From HXMU1420-2 sp034670145 (GTDB taxonomy: Bacteria; Pseudomonadota; Alphaproteobacteria; Rhodobacterales; Rhodobacteraceae): a DNA stretch of 64,000 nt. Position numbers and translations under genes: made by a program. Positions 17,299 through 24,728 of the stretch are shown in pieces; position 1 is the first letter of the stretch; every line of letters starts with the position of its first letter. The notes below the pieces were generated by a model that was not told where the DNA came from, ran no database searches, and was given only the letters and a program-made list of their open reading frames with translations. Location of the stretch: contig JAXMOA010000001.1 in assembly GCA_034670145.1 (NCBI GenBank), forward strand, positions 124,001 to 188,000, in the 5' to 3' direction.

Positions 17299-18855
17299 TC
17301 AGAAATCCGTCGGTGCGCCGCCCTCTTCCTTGCGACGGGCGACAAACTCCGCCAATTCCGCGCGGATCGCCTCGTCCAGTGGCGGCGCTTCAAAGTCGTT
17401 CAGGATCTCCTTGTACATCAGATGCGCCCGCTCTGGTGTCCAGATCGCGCCAGCGGCCTCCCAGGCTTCAAAGTTCCGCCAATCGCTCAGGAACGGCTGA
17501 TAAAAGGCCTTTTCATAGCGGTCCTGCGTGTGCTGAATGCCAAAGAAATGGCCATTCGGTCCGACCTCCCGCACCGCGTCCAACGCGATATCCTCGGGCG
17601 TGGTGGCATAGGTCGCCGGATCCATATAGCGCTGAATTTGCTGCAAGATTTCGCAATCCATGATGAATTTTTCCGGGCTGGCAATCAAACCACCCTCCAG
17701 CCAGCCTGCCGCGTGATACACCATGTTGGTGCCCGACTGGACAGCGGCCCACAGGCTGTTGGACGTTTCCCAGGTTGCCTGGCCATCCGGCACATTCGCC
17801 GCACAAACCCCCGAAGACCGCATAGGCAGCCCGTAAAACCGGGCCATCTGCCCTGTCATCTGCGTGGCACGCATGTATTCGGGCGTCCCAAAGGCCGGCG
17901 CGCCGGATTTCATGTCCACATTCGACGTAAACGTCCCGATCGCACAGGGCGCACCCGGGTTGATATACTGCGCCAGCGCCACAGCACACAGCCCCTCCGC
18001 CAGCGATTGCGCCACCGCGCCCGCCATCGTCACCGGCGCCATCGCACCGGCCAGCGTAAACGGCGTCACCACCAACCCCTGCCCCCGCCGGGCCAGCCGC
18101 ATCCAGCCATCCAGCATCGGATAGTCATGCTTCAGCGGAGAGGTCGAGTTGATGTTCGTATACATCTTGGCGCTGGCATCGAATTCCTCGTGGCTCCACC
18201 CGCCCGCGATGCGCACCATCTCGACGGTATCCTCAACCCGCTCAGCCCCCAGCGCATAAGTATGCGGCACCTTATCCGTCAGCGTCAGCTTGTCATACAT
18301 CGCATCCAGATGCCGGACCGAGGCATGAATATCCTGCGGCTCCACCGGATACCCACCCACAAAATGAATACAGTTGAAATACTGGCTGAGCTTCAACAGG
18401 TTGCGATACAGCTCCCGCGTCCCCGTCACCTTGCGCCCCAGCTCCAGATCCCAGTAACTCGGAGGCGAGCTCACAGCCCCAAACAACAGATACCCATCCC
18501 CAACCGTCAAAACGCGGTCCGGATTGCGCGGAGTCATCGTCCAGCTCGAAGGCGCCTTCGCCACCATCTCCATGATGAAATCCCGGCCAAAGCGGATGTT
18601 TTCGCCGTCCACAATGCAGCCGGCCTTGCGCAGAATCTCCACAGCTTCCGGGTTCAGAAATTCGATGCCGATCTCTTCCAGGATCGTCATCGCGCCATTG
18701 TGGACCGCCTGCACCCCCTCCGCGTTCAACGGCTCCGTCGGACGATCGCGGTTCACCGCCACCTTCCAGGGCATCTGCTCGATGACAACACCCCCGCGCC
18801 GCGCCGCATTGCCAGCCCGACCGCCCCCGCGCCGCCGACGTTTCTCATCTGCCAT
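17299..18855 (-). CDS. Trimethylamine methyltransferase (MttB) superfamily protein
   Basis: A 518-residue MttB/MtgB-type methyltransferase, which in studied members moves a methyl group from a quaternary amine to a corrinoid protein. The frame is uninterrupted, so it is a non-pyrrolysine member, as for glycine betaine methyltransferases. An Arg/Gly-rich tail (residues 1-20) precedes the barrel. ALAQYINPGAPCAIGTFTS and PMRSSGVCAANVPDGQATWE fit the family. No corrinoid protein or activase gene is adjacent, so the methyl acceptor must be encoded elsewhere. An inverted repeat lies upstream at 18918-18940. Substrate unknown. Confidence 0.88.
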   Translation of the reverse strand: MADEKRRRRGGGRAGNAARRGGVVIEQMPWKVAVNRDRPTEPLNAEGVQAVHNGAMTILEEIGIEFLNPEAVEILRKAGCIVDGENIRFGRDFIMEMVAKAPSSWTMTPRNPDRVLTVGDGYLLFGAVSSPPSYWDLELGRKVTGTRELYRNLLKLSQYFNCIHFVGGYPVEPQDIHASVRHLDAMYDKLTLTDKVPHTYALGAERVEDTVEMVRIAGGWSHEEFDASAKMYTNINSTSPLKHDYPMLDGWMRLARRGQGLVVTPFTLAGAMAPVTMAGAVAQSLAEGLCAVALAQYINPGAPCAIGTFTSNVDMKSGAPAFGTPEYMRATQMTGQMARFYGLPMRSSGVCAANVPDGQATWETSNSLWAAVQSGTNMVYHAAGWLEGGLIASPEKFIMDCEILQQIQRYMDPATYATTPEDIALDAVREVGPNGHFFGIQHTQDRYEKAFYQPFLSDWRNFEAWEAAGAIWTPERAHLMYKEILNDFEAPPLDEAIRAELAEFVARRKEEGGAPTDF

Positions 18856-18917
18856 GTTCGGGCCTCCTTTGCCTATCGGCTTATGAAGGCCTCACTCCGC
18901 CCAAGGGCACAGCCACA

Positions 18918-18940
18918 AATGCGACGATCCTTGTCGCATT
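18918..18940. promoter_or_regulatory. Inverted repeat upstream of the MttB-family gene
   Basis: AATGCGAC and GTCGCATT pair perfectly around GATCCTT, about 65 bases upstream of the MttB-family start. The spacing fits a dimeric repressor or activator site. The site also lies close to the 3' end of the HAD gene (its stop is at 18969), so a weak transcription-end hairpin is an alternative, though no T-tract follows. Confidence 0.5.
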
Positions 18941-18968
18941 CAACACAAAAACCGCCGCTTAGCAGGGC

Positions 18969-19682
18969 TCACAGCCCCAACCAGCCCGGCAAATGCCCGA
19001 TATCGGCCAGCACCACATCCGCAAAGGGCTGCAATTCGCCCGGCCCGGCCATGCCGGTCAAAACCGCAGCGGTCGCCATGCCGGCGGCGCGCCCGGCCAA
19101 CAGATCATGCGTGCTGTCGCCCACCATCACCACCCGCTCCGGCGCAACCGAAACCGCTGCGCAAAACGCCAGCAATTGACCGGGGCCGGGCTTGGCCCCA
19201 TGCCCGCTGTCAAAACCTGCAATGAAATCAAACCGTTCCACAACACCCGCCGCGGCCAGATGCGCCATCGCCGGGGCCTCGGCATCATTCGTAGCGACGC
19301 CCAGCCGCAAACCAGCCCCCCGCAACCCGTCCAGAAACGGCACCAACGGCACCGCCTCTGCCTGAGGGGCCACCGCCGCCTCTTCGTTCAGCAGGTCGAT
19401 AATCTCCTCCACAGAGCGCCCCGGCAAATGCGGCACCAGCCCGGCCGCAACCTCCTGCGGCGTGCCCGCAATCACCAGACTGTCAGGCTGAAACTGCCCC
19501 TGATGCAGGTCAAACCCGATCTGCGCCCCAATGTCCGCCGCCCGCGCCAGATCCCCCTGCGCAACCCGCATCAAAAATGCCTTCGCCCAGGCCTCCCAGG
19601 TCGCCGCAAACTCGAACAAGGTGCCATCCTTGTCAAACAGCACCGCATCAAAACGGCGCCCGGCCAATGTATCTTGTGTCAT
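18969..19682 (-). CDS. HAD family hydrolase, phosphoglycolate phosphatase-like
   Basis: A 237-residue cytosolic phosphatase. HAD motif I is VLFDKDGTL with nucleophile Asp17 and acid/base Asp19, motif II is GVATND, the lysine is in GAKPGPGQLLAF, and motif IV is VVMVGDSTHDLLAG. An alpha-helical cap lies between motifs I and II, as in the Gph group. I start at ATG 19682, one base after the stop of the DUF3572 gene, so the two are probably cotranscribed. The substrate is not certain; phosphoglycolate is the usual guess for this group. Confidence 0.88.
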   Translation of the reverse strand: MTQDTLAGRRFDAVLFDKDGTLFEFAATWEAWAKAFLMRVAQGDLARAADIGAQIGFDLHQGQFQPDSLVIAGTPQEVAAGLVPHLPGRSVEEIIDLLNEEAAVAPQAEAVPLVPFLDGLRGAGLRLGVATNDAEAPAMAHLAAAGVVERFDFIAGFDSGHGAKPGPGQLLAFCAAVSVAPERVVMVGDSTHDLLAGRAAGMATAAVLTGMAGPGELQPFADVVLADIGHLPGWLGL

Positions 19683-19683
19683 G

Positions 19684-19968
19684 TCAGGTCCAATGCACCC
19701 GGTCACCGCCGGGCAGTTGAAAACGTGCCGCCATGGGCATTTCATACGCAAAACCATGCGCATCGCAAAACGCCACAACCCAGGCGTCATCCATCATCAG
19801 GAAATCCAGAACCGAGCCCAGATACTCCGGCTCACCCGCCCGTTCGCGCAAATCCGCCTCCGAAGACCCCGTCGATCCCAAAAACACAGGCAGCAATTCC
19901 TCATGCCCCACCAGCCAGGCCAGCGCCTGCAAGGCAATAGTTTCTGCTCTGTCAGCGGAAATCGACAT
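19684..19968 (-). CDS. DUF3572 domain protein
   Basis: A 94-residue small protein with the DUF3572 signature: an N-terminal helix SADRAETIALQALAWLVGHEEL, a middle loop GSTGSSEADLRERAGEPEYLGSVL shown here only in part as a motif region, and FLMMDDAWVVAFCD near the end. Alphaproteobacteria often carry this gene next to a pleD-type regulator, as here, where the PleD-like gene is divergent. A GTG at 20010 would add 14 residues; I prefer ATG 19968 because the family starts there. Function unknown. Confidence 0.8.
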   Translation of the reverse strand: MSISADRAETIALQALAWLVGHEELLPVFLGSTGSSEADLRERAGEPEYLGSVLDFLMMDDAWVVAFCDAHGFAYEMPMAARFQLPGGDRVHWT

Positions 19969-20063
19969 CTCTTCGGCAACCTTAACAATTGGAAAGGGTT
20001 TCTTAACCACTCTCTATAAGACTGCACACCCAAGGGATTGCAAGTCTGGAAAGGAATCGTCGG

Positions 20064-21476
20064 GTGCAAGGAACCATCCTGATTCTAGAAGCGACCGCCA
20101 CCAACCGCATCATGCTCAAGGTGCAGTTGAGCGCCGGGTATTACAAAGTCGTCCAGTCAGAGTGTCTGTCCGGCGCAAGCGAGGTGATCGCACGCACCCA
20201 ACCAGACCTCATCGTGGCGGGGGCCAGCCTGCGTGACGGCGGTATTGCAGACATCTGCGCCATGCGCGACGCAGCGGCGCCGGGGGTGCCATTGATGATC
20301 ATCACACGCGAAAACGATAGTGGGGCCCGCCAGGCCGCCCTGCGCGCCGGGGCAGAGGATGCCATGTCTCCCCCCCTTCAGGATCTGTCGCTGCTCGCCC
20401 GCATCCGCCGGCTGATCCGCGACCGGAACCAGACCGAAGATCTGCGGCCCCGCGACAGCATGCATCGCGGGATGGGCTTTTACGAACCCTCCTCCGAATT
20501 CACGCGCCCGGCGCGTGTCGCCGTGGTTGCGGGCTCGGATACGGCCGCGCGGGCGCTCTCGCGTCGGCTGGAACCGACCGCGCGGCATATGCTGCGGTGT
20601 TTCACCCCGGATCAGCTGCGCCAAAGCGGGGCGGAACAGCCCAGCTATGATGCCATCCTGATTGATTTCAGCGATCAGCATCCGATAGGATCCGGCCCGG
20701 CCGACCTGCGCCTGCTGCCCGAACTGCGCAGCCGCGCCGCCACACGCCATGCCGCCGTCATTGCCCTGACCGCCCCCGCCTCTCCCGAGGTCGAGGCCGA
20801 GGCGTTGGATCTGGGCGCGGATGACGTCGCCGCCATTGATTGTGACATGTCCGAGCTGAACCTCCGCCTGGACCGGCGGCTCGACCTGACCCGACGCTCC
20901 AATCGCCTGCGCGCGGCCCTGCAAAAAGGGTTGCGCGCCGCCGTGCGGGACCCGCTGACCGGCCTGTACAACCGGCGCTTTGCTCTGCCGCATCTGGCCT
21001 GCGCGGCGCGTCATGCGCAGGATACCGGCAAACCCTTTGCGGTGATGTTGGCCGATATCGACCACTTCAAGGCCGTGAACGACCGATACGGTCACCCCAC
21101 CGGGGATCAGGTGATCCGCGAAACCGCCAGCCGTCTGCTGTCTGGCCTCTCCGAAGAGGACATGCTGGCCCGCGTCGGCGGAGAGGAGTTTCTGATCGTC
21201 CTCCAGAACGCCAATGCCAAGGCGGCCCGCAGCATCGCACAATCCCTGCGCGCGCGGGTGAATGGGCAGGCCTTCGACGTTGACGGGAAAAACCCGCCGA
21301 TCCCGATCAGCATCAGCATCGGTGTGGTCACCGTGCCCACCGCCATTCTGGACCATCCCACAATTCGCGAACCGGCCGAAGAAATGACGCAGGCGCTGAT
21401 CACCGCCGCAGATCGCGCGCTCTACAGCGCCAAGAAAACCGGTCGCAACCGCGTTTCAGTGGTCATGGCCGCCTGA
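20064..21476 (+). CDS. pleD: PleD-like diguanylate cyclase with degenerate receiver domains
   Basis: A 470-residue protein with two receiver-like domains (about 1-120 and 150-270) and a GGDEF domain whose RVGGEEF is at 370-376, expected to make c-di-GMP. In the first receiver, aligned by eye to Caulobacter PleD, the acidic pair DD is EA (9-10), the phosphoacceptor Asp53 is Gly53, and the conserved Lys is Pro. Phosphorylation there is unlikely. The I-site RxxD is replaced by SEED just before the catalytic motif. Start GTG with AAGGA about 10 bases upstream. Confidence 0.88.
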   Translation: MQGTILILEATATNRIMLKVQLSAGYYKVVQSECLSGASEVIARTQPDLIVAGASLRDGGIADICAMRDAAAPGVPLMIITRENDSGARQAALRAGAEDAMSPPLQDLSLLARIRRLIRDRNQTEDLRPRDSMHRGMGFYEPSSEFTRPARVAVVAGSDTAARALSRRLEPTARHMLRCFTPDQLRQSGAEQPSYDAILIDFSDQHPIGSGPADLRLLPELRSRAATRHAAVIALTAPASPEVEAEALDLGADDVAAIDCDMSELNLRLDRRLDLTRRSNRLRAALQKGLRAAVRDPLTGLYNRRFALPHLACAARHAQDTGKPFAVMLADIDHFKAVNDRYGHPTGDQVIRETASRLLSGLSEEDMLARVGGEEFLIVLQNANAKAARSIAQSLRARVNGQAFDVDGKNPPIPISISIGVVTVPTAILDHPTIREPAEEMTQALITAADRALYSAKKTGRNRVSVVMAA

Positions 21477-21620
21477 CCTCCAAAACCGCTGCCTTTTGCG
21501 CAGATCCGACAACCCGGTCACAAGAGGCACAGATTGTCCTGGCATGAGACAGCTGCCGCAACCGGTGTCTGTCCTGGCCCTCTATTTTCAGATTATTTTT
21601 TAAAATCATATACTTAACAT

Positions 21621-21640
21621 AATGTCCCAGCTGGGACATT
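21621..21640. promoter_or_regulatory. Perfect 20-bp palindrome, probable operator
   Basis: AATGTCCCAGCTGGGACATT is a perfect palindrome directly after an AT-rich stretch (about 21587-21620), which is unusual in this GC-rich region and probably contains the promoter. It lies 103 bases before the EamA transporter start and downstream of the PleD-like gene. A dimeric repressor site for the transporter is likely; the regulator is not identifiable here. Confidence 0.65.
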
Positions 21641-21742
21641 TCTCAAATCGGCCGGTCAGAGCCAATTTTCCGCCCCCATCAGGCGCTTGCCTTCGCCGGT
21701 CAGTCCGGTCATCCTCGGCGACAGTTCTCTTTGGATCCCATC

Positions 21743-22624
21743 ATGACCCGCCATCCTCACGAACGCCAGCAGAACAACCTGCGCGGCCTTCTCTTCATGC
21801 TCGCCGGTTTCTTTGCCTTCTCGATGGCCGATTTCCTGGCCAAGGTGCTGACCGAATTTTACAGCCCGATCCAGATCGTCTGGACCCGTCAGCTCGGCAT
21901 CACCACAGGCGTGCTGATCCTGATCCTTCTCAAAGGCCCGCAACTCCTGCGCAGCGTCGCGCCCGGCCTGCAAATCGCGCGCGGACTCTGCGCCATCTGC
22001 TCGGCCCTCTTGTTTGTCATTGCCCTCAAATACGTGCCCCTCGCCGATGCCGTCGCCGTCAGCTTCGTCGCGCCCTTCATGGTCACCCTCCTCGGGGCCT
22101 TGCTTTTGCGCGAACAGGTCGGCCTGCGCCGGTGGAGCGCCGTCGCCGCCGGTTTTCTGGGCACCCTCATCATCATTCGCCCCGGCTCAGGCGTGATGCA
22201 CCCCGCCATCCTCTTCGTGGTCGCCGCCGCCACCGCCTTTGCCGTGCGCCAGATCCTGTCCCGCTATCTGGGCAACCGCGACCGGACCGAGACGACGCTC
22301 GCCTACACCGCCTTCACCTCAATCCTGCTGCTCGCCATTCCCTTGCCGCTGGTCTGGCTCATGCCGGCCGGGCCCCATATCGCCATCATGGCCGCCATGG
22401 CCATCCTCGCCGCCTTCGGCGAATACCTGATCATCCGCGCGCTCGAAATCGCCCTCGCCGTCGTCGTCGCGCCGATGCAATACGCGATGATCCTGTTCAG
22501 CTCACTCTGGGGCTTTCTCGCCACCGGCTATCTGCCCGATATCTGGACCTGGCTTGGCGCCGCCATCATCATCGCATCGGGCCTCTACATGATGATCCGC
22601 GAGGCCCGCAAGAAGTCCGCCTAG
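21743..22624 (+). CDS. DMT superfamily (EamA) transporter
   Basis: A 293-residue inner-membrane protein with about ten helices arranged as two EamA repeats (first about residues 12-140, second about 150-285). FFAFSMADFLAKVL, LPLADAVAVSFVAPF-type sequence in the first half, and VVAPMQYAMILFSSLWGF in the second are typical. ATG 21743 is chosen; a TTG four codons earlier is possible. The palindromic site at 21621 may control it. Its stop overlaps the prpE stop on the other strand (CTAG). The exported metabolite is unknown. Confidence 0.9.
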   Translation: MTRHPHERQQNNLRGLLFMLAGFFAFSMADFLAKVLTEFYSPIQIVWTRQLGITTGVLILILLKGPQLLRSVAPGLQIARGLCAICSALLFVIALKYVPLADAVAVSFVAPFMVTLLGALLLREQVGLRRWSAVAAGFLGTLIIIRPGSGVMHPAILFVVAAATAFAVRQILSRYLGNRDRTETTLAYTAFTSILLLAIPLPLVWLMPAGPHIAIMAAMAILAAFGEYLIIRALEIALAVVVAPMQYAMILFSSLWGFLATGYLPDIWTWLGAAIIIASGLYMMIREARKKSA

Positions 22625-24519
22625 GCGGACCCCGTCGGATACCCCAGACCGGTCAAAGCCTCGCGGATTTCTTCCAGGATAGCCGGATCATCAATCGTCG
22701 CCGGCATCTTGTAGGGTTCCCCATCCGCGATCTTGGCCATGATCCCGCGCAGGATCTTGCCCGAGCGGGTCTTGGGCAGGCGATCCACCACCGCCGTCAG
22801 CTTGAACGCAGCCACCGGCCCGATCTTGTCGCGCATCAGTTTCACACATTCCGCGACGATCTCTTCATGGGCCCGATTCACCCCTTTGGTGAGACAGACA
22901 AAGCCCATCGGCAACTGCCCCTTCAGCGTATCCGCCACACCGATCACCGCACATTCGGCCACATCCGGATGCTCCGCCAGGACCTCCTCCATCGCCCCGG
23001 TCGACAACCGATGCCCGGCAACGTTGATCACATCATCCGTCCGCGCCATGATATAGAGGTAGCCATCCTCGTCGATCATCCCCGCATCGCCGGTCTCATA
23101 GTATCCGGGGAATGTATTCAGATAGCTTTTCAAATACCGTTCCTCGGCATTCCACAAGGTCGGCAGCGTTCCGGGCGGAAGCGGCAATTTGATCGCGATC
23201 GCGCCCAATTCGCCCTGCGGCATCGGCTGGCCCGCCTCGTCCAGAATCTGGACGTCATATCCGGGCATCGCAACCGTCGGAGACCCGACCTTGACCGGCA
23301 ACGCCTCGATCCCGGCGGGGTTGCCAGCAATCGTCCAGCCTGTTTCGGTCTGCCACCAGTGATCATACACCGGCACACCCAGCAAATCCCGCGCCCAATG
23401 GATCGTATCGGGATCCGCCCGTTCCCCCGCCAGATACAGCGCGCGCAAACAGCTGATGTCATAGTTCGCCAGGCAGATCCCCCTGGGATCCTCGCGTTTG
23501 ATCGCCCGAAACGCGGTGGGCGCGGTGAAGAAACTGCGGACATTATGTTCCGAGATGACCCGCCAGAAGGTGCCCGCATCCGGCGTGCCCACCGGTTTGC
23601 CCTCGAACACCACGGTCGTGTTGCCGTGGATCAGCGGGCCATAGCAGATATAGCTGTGCCCAACGACCCAACCCACATCCGACGCCGCCCAGAACACATC
23701 GCCGGGATCAACATTGTAGATATTCTTCATCGTCCAGTTCAGGGCCACCAGATGCCCGCCGGTGGGCCGGATCACCCCCTTGGGCGCGCCTGTCGTGCCC
23801 GAGGTATACAGAATGTAAGCCGGGTGCGTGCCCTCGACAGGGACACAAGCGGCGGGTTCCACGCCCTCCTGCATCTTGTACCAGTCGTGATCCCGGCCAG
23901 GTTCCAGCTCGACCACTTCCTGTTCGCGTTGCAGGACGACACAAAACTCGGGCTTATGCTGGGCCAGCCGAATGGCTTCGTCATAGAGCGGCTTGTATTG
24001 CACCACCCGCCCGGGCTCCAATCCGCAAGAGGCGGCGATGATTGCCTTTGGCGCGCAATCGTCAATCCGCACGGCCAATTCATTGGCAGCAAAGCCGCCA
24101 AACACAACCGAATGGATCGCGCCCAGTCGCGAGCAGGCCAACATGGCCTCCAGCGCCTGGGGCACCATCGGCATATAGATGATTACCCGGTCCCCTTTTT
24201 CGACGCCCTGAGCCGCCAGCGCCCCAGCCAGGCGGGCGACGCGGTCTTGCAATTGAGCATATGTGATATGCTCAACAATTTCGCAGATCGCGCTGTCGTA
24301 AATGATGGCCACCTGATCGCCATTTCCGGCCTCTACGTGGCGGTCCACAGCGTTCCAGCATGTGTTTACCATGCCGTCCGCGAACCACTCGTAAAGAGGT
24401 GCATTTTCGTCGCTCAACGCCCGGCTGGGCGCGCGGTCCCAGTCAATGGCCTTTGCCGCGTCCAACCAAAACCCCTCGGGGTCAGATTTCCAAGCCTCAT
24501 AAACAGCCTTGTACGACAT
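22621..24519 (-). CDS. prpE: Propionyl-CoA synthetase
   Basis: A 632-residue ANL ligase of the acetyl/propionyl-CoA synthetase group that makes propionyl-CoA from propionate, CoA and ATP. The beginning MSYKAVYEAWKSDPEGFW is characteristic of PrpE rather than Acs. The P-loop is YTSGTTGAPKGVI, the adenine site YDHWWQTETGW, and the C-terminal catalytic lysine is in PKTRSGKILRG, the usual target of protein acetylation. The start has GGAGGAG about 7 bases upstream. A group of TTTGCAAA-like sites lies just upstream. Confidence 0.92.
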   Translation of the reverse strand: MSYKAVYEAWKSDPEGFWLDAAKAIDWDRAPSRALSDENAPLYEWFADGMVNTCWNAVDRHVEAGNGDQVAIIYDSAICEIVEHITYAQLQDRVARLAGALAAQGVEKGDRVIIYMPMVPQALEAMLACSRLGAIHSVVFGGFAANELAVRIDDCAPKAIIAASCGLEPGRVVQYKPLYDEAIRLAQHKPEFCVVLQREQEVVELEPGRDHDWYKMQEGVEPAACVPVEGTHPAYILYTSGTTGAPKGVIRPTGGHLVALNWTMKNIYNVDPGDVFWAASDVGWVVGHSYICYGPLIHGNTTVVFEGKPVGTPDAGTFWRVISEHNVRSFFTAPTAFRAIKREDPRGICLANYDISCLRALYLAGERADPDTIHWARDLLGVPVYDHWWQTETGWTIAGNPAGIEALPVKVGSPTVAMPGYDVQILDEAGQPMPQGELGAIAIKLPLPPGTLPTLWNAEERYLKSYLNTFPGYYETGDAGMIDEDGYLYIMARTDDVINVAGHRLSTGAMEEVLAEHPDVAECAVIGVADTLKGQLPMGFVCLTKGVNRAHEEIVAECVKLMRDKIGPVAAFKLTAVVDRLPKTRSGKILRGIMAKIADGEPYKMPATIDDPAILEEIREALTGLGYPTGSA

Positions 24520-24608
24520 CGCTTTCTCCTCCGGTGGTGCTCGGGTCGAGTTACGAAGCCTGAGGCCAAACATGCAAGCCTTACCAAACACAGCAAGTCA
24601 GTTTTCGT

Positions 24609-24726
24609 CAAAAATTTGCAGGACAGACCATTTCATACCTGCAAATTTTTGCAAACCACCGCCAATTTAGCGCTATGACCTAGCCACGCCCTCAGTTCTG
24701 CAAACTTGCTAACCAAGTCTTGCAAA
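24609..24726 (-). promoter_or_regulatory. TTTGCAAA-type operator cluster upstream of prpE
   Basis: Between maeB and prpE are one exact TTTGCAAA (24648-24655) and near copies at 24615-24622, 24638-24645, 24697-24704 and 24719-24726. The segment also holds a perfect 14-bp inverted repeat (24609-24622 with 24638-24651). TTTGCAAA is the motif of short-chain fatty acyl-CoA regulators of the RamB/PccR (ScfR) type, which control propionate genes in Rhodobacter. Regulation of prpE by such a protein is inference. Confidence 0.7.
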
Positions 24727-24728
24727 TC

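Noticed and set aside
21656..21709. Short minus-strand peptide MTGLTGEGKRLMGAENWL near the EamA gene
   Set aside because: It reads like the C-terminus of a protein, but upstream it is antisense to the EamA gene; no complete gene can be built.
21622..24678. 1018-codon open frame on the plus strand
   Set aside because: It runs over the EamA gene in another frame and then antisense to prpE. The Arg/His/Pro-rich translation resembles no protein.
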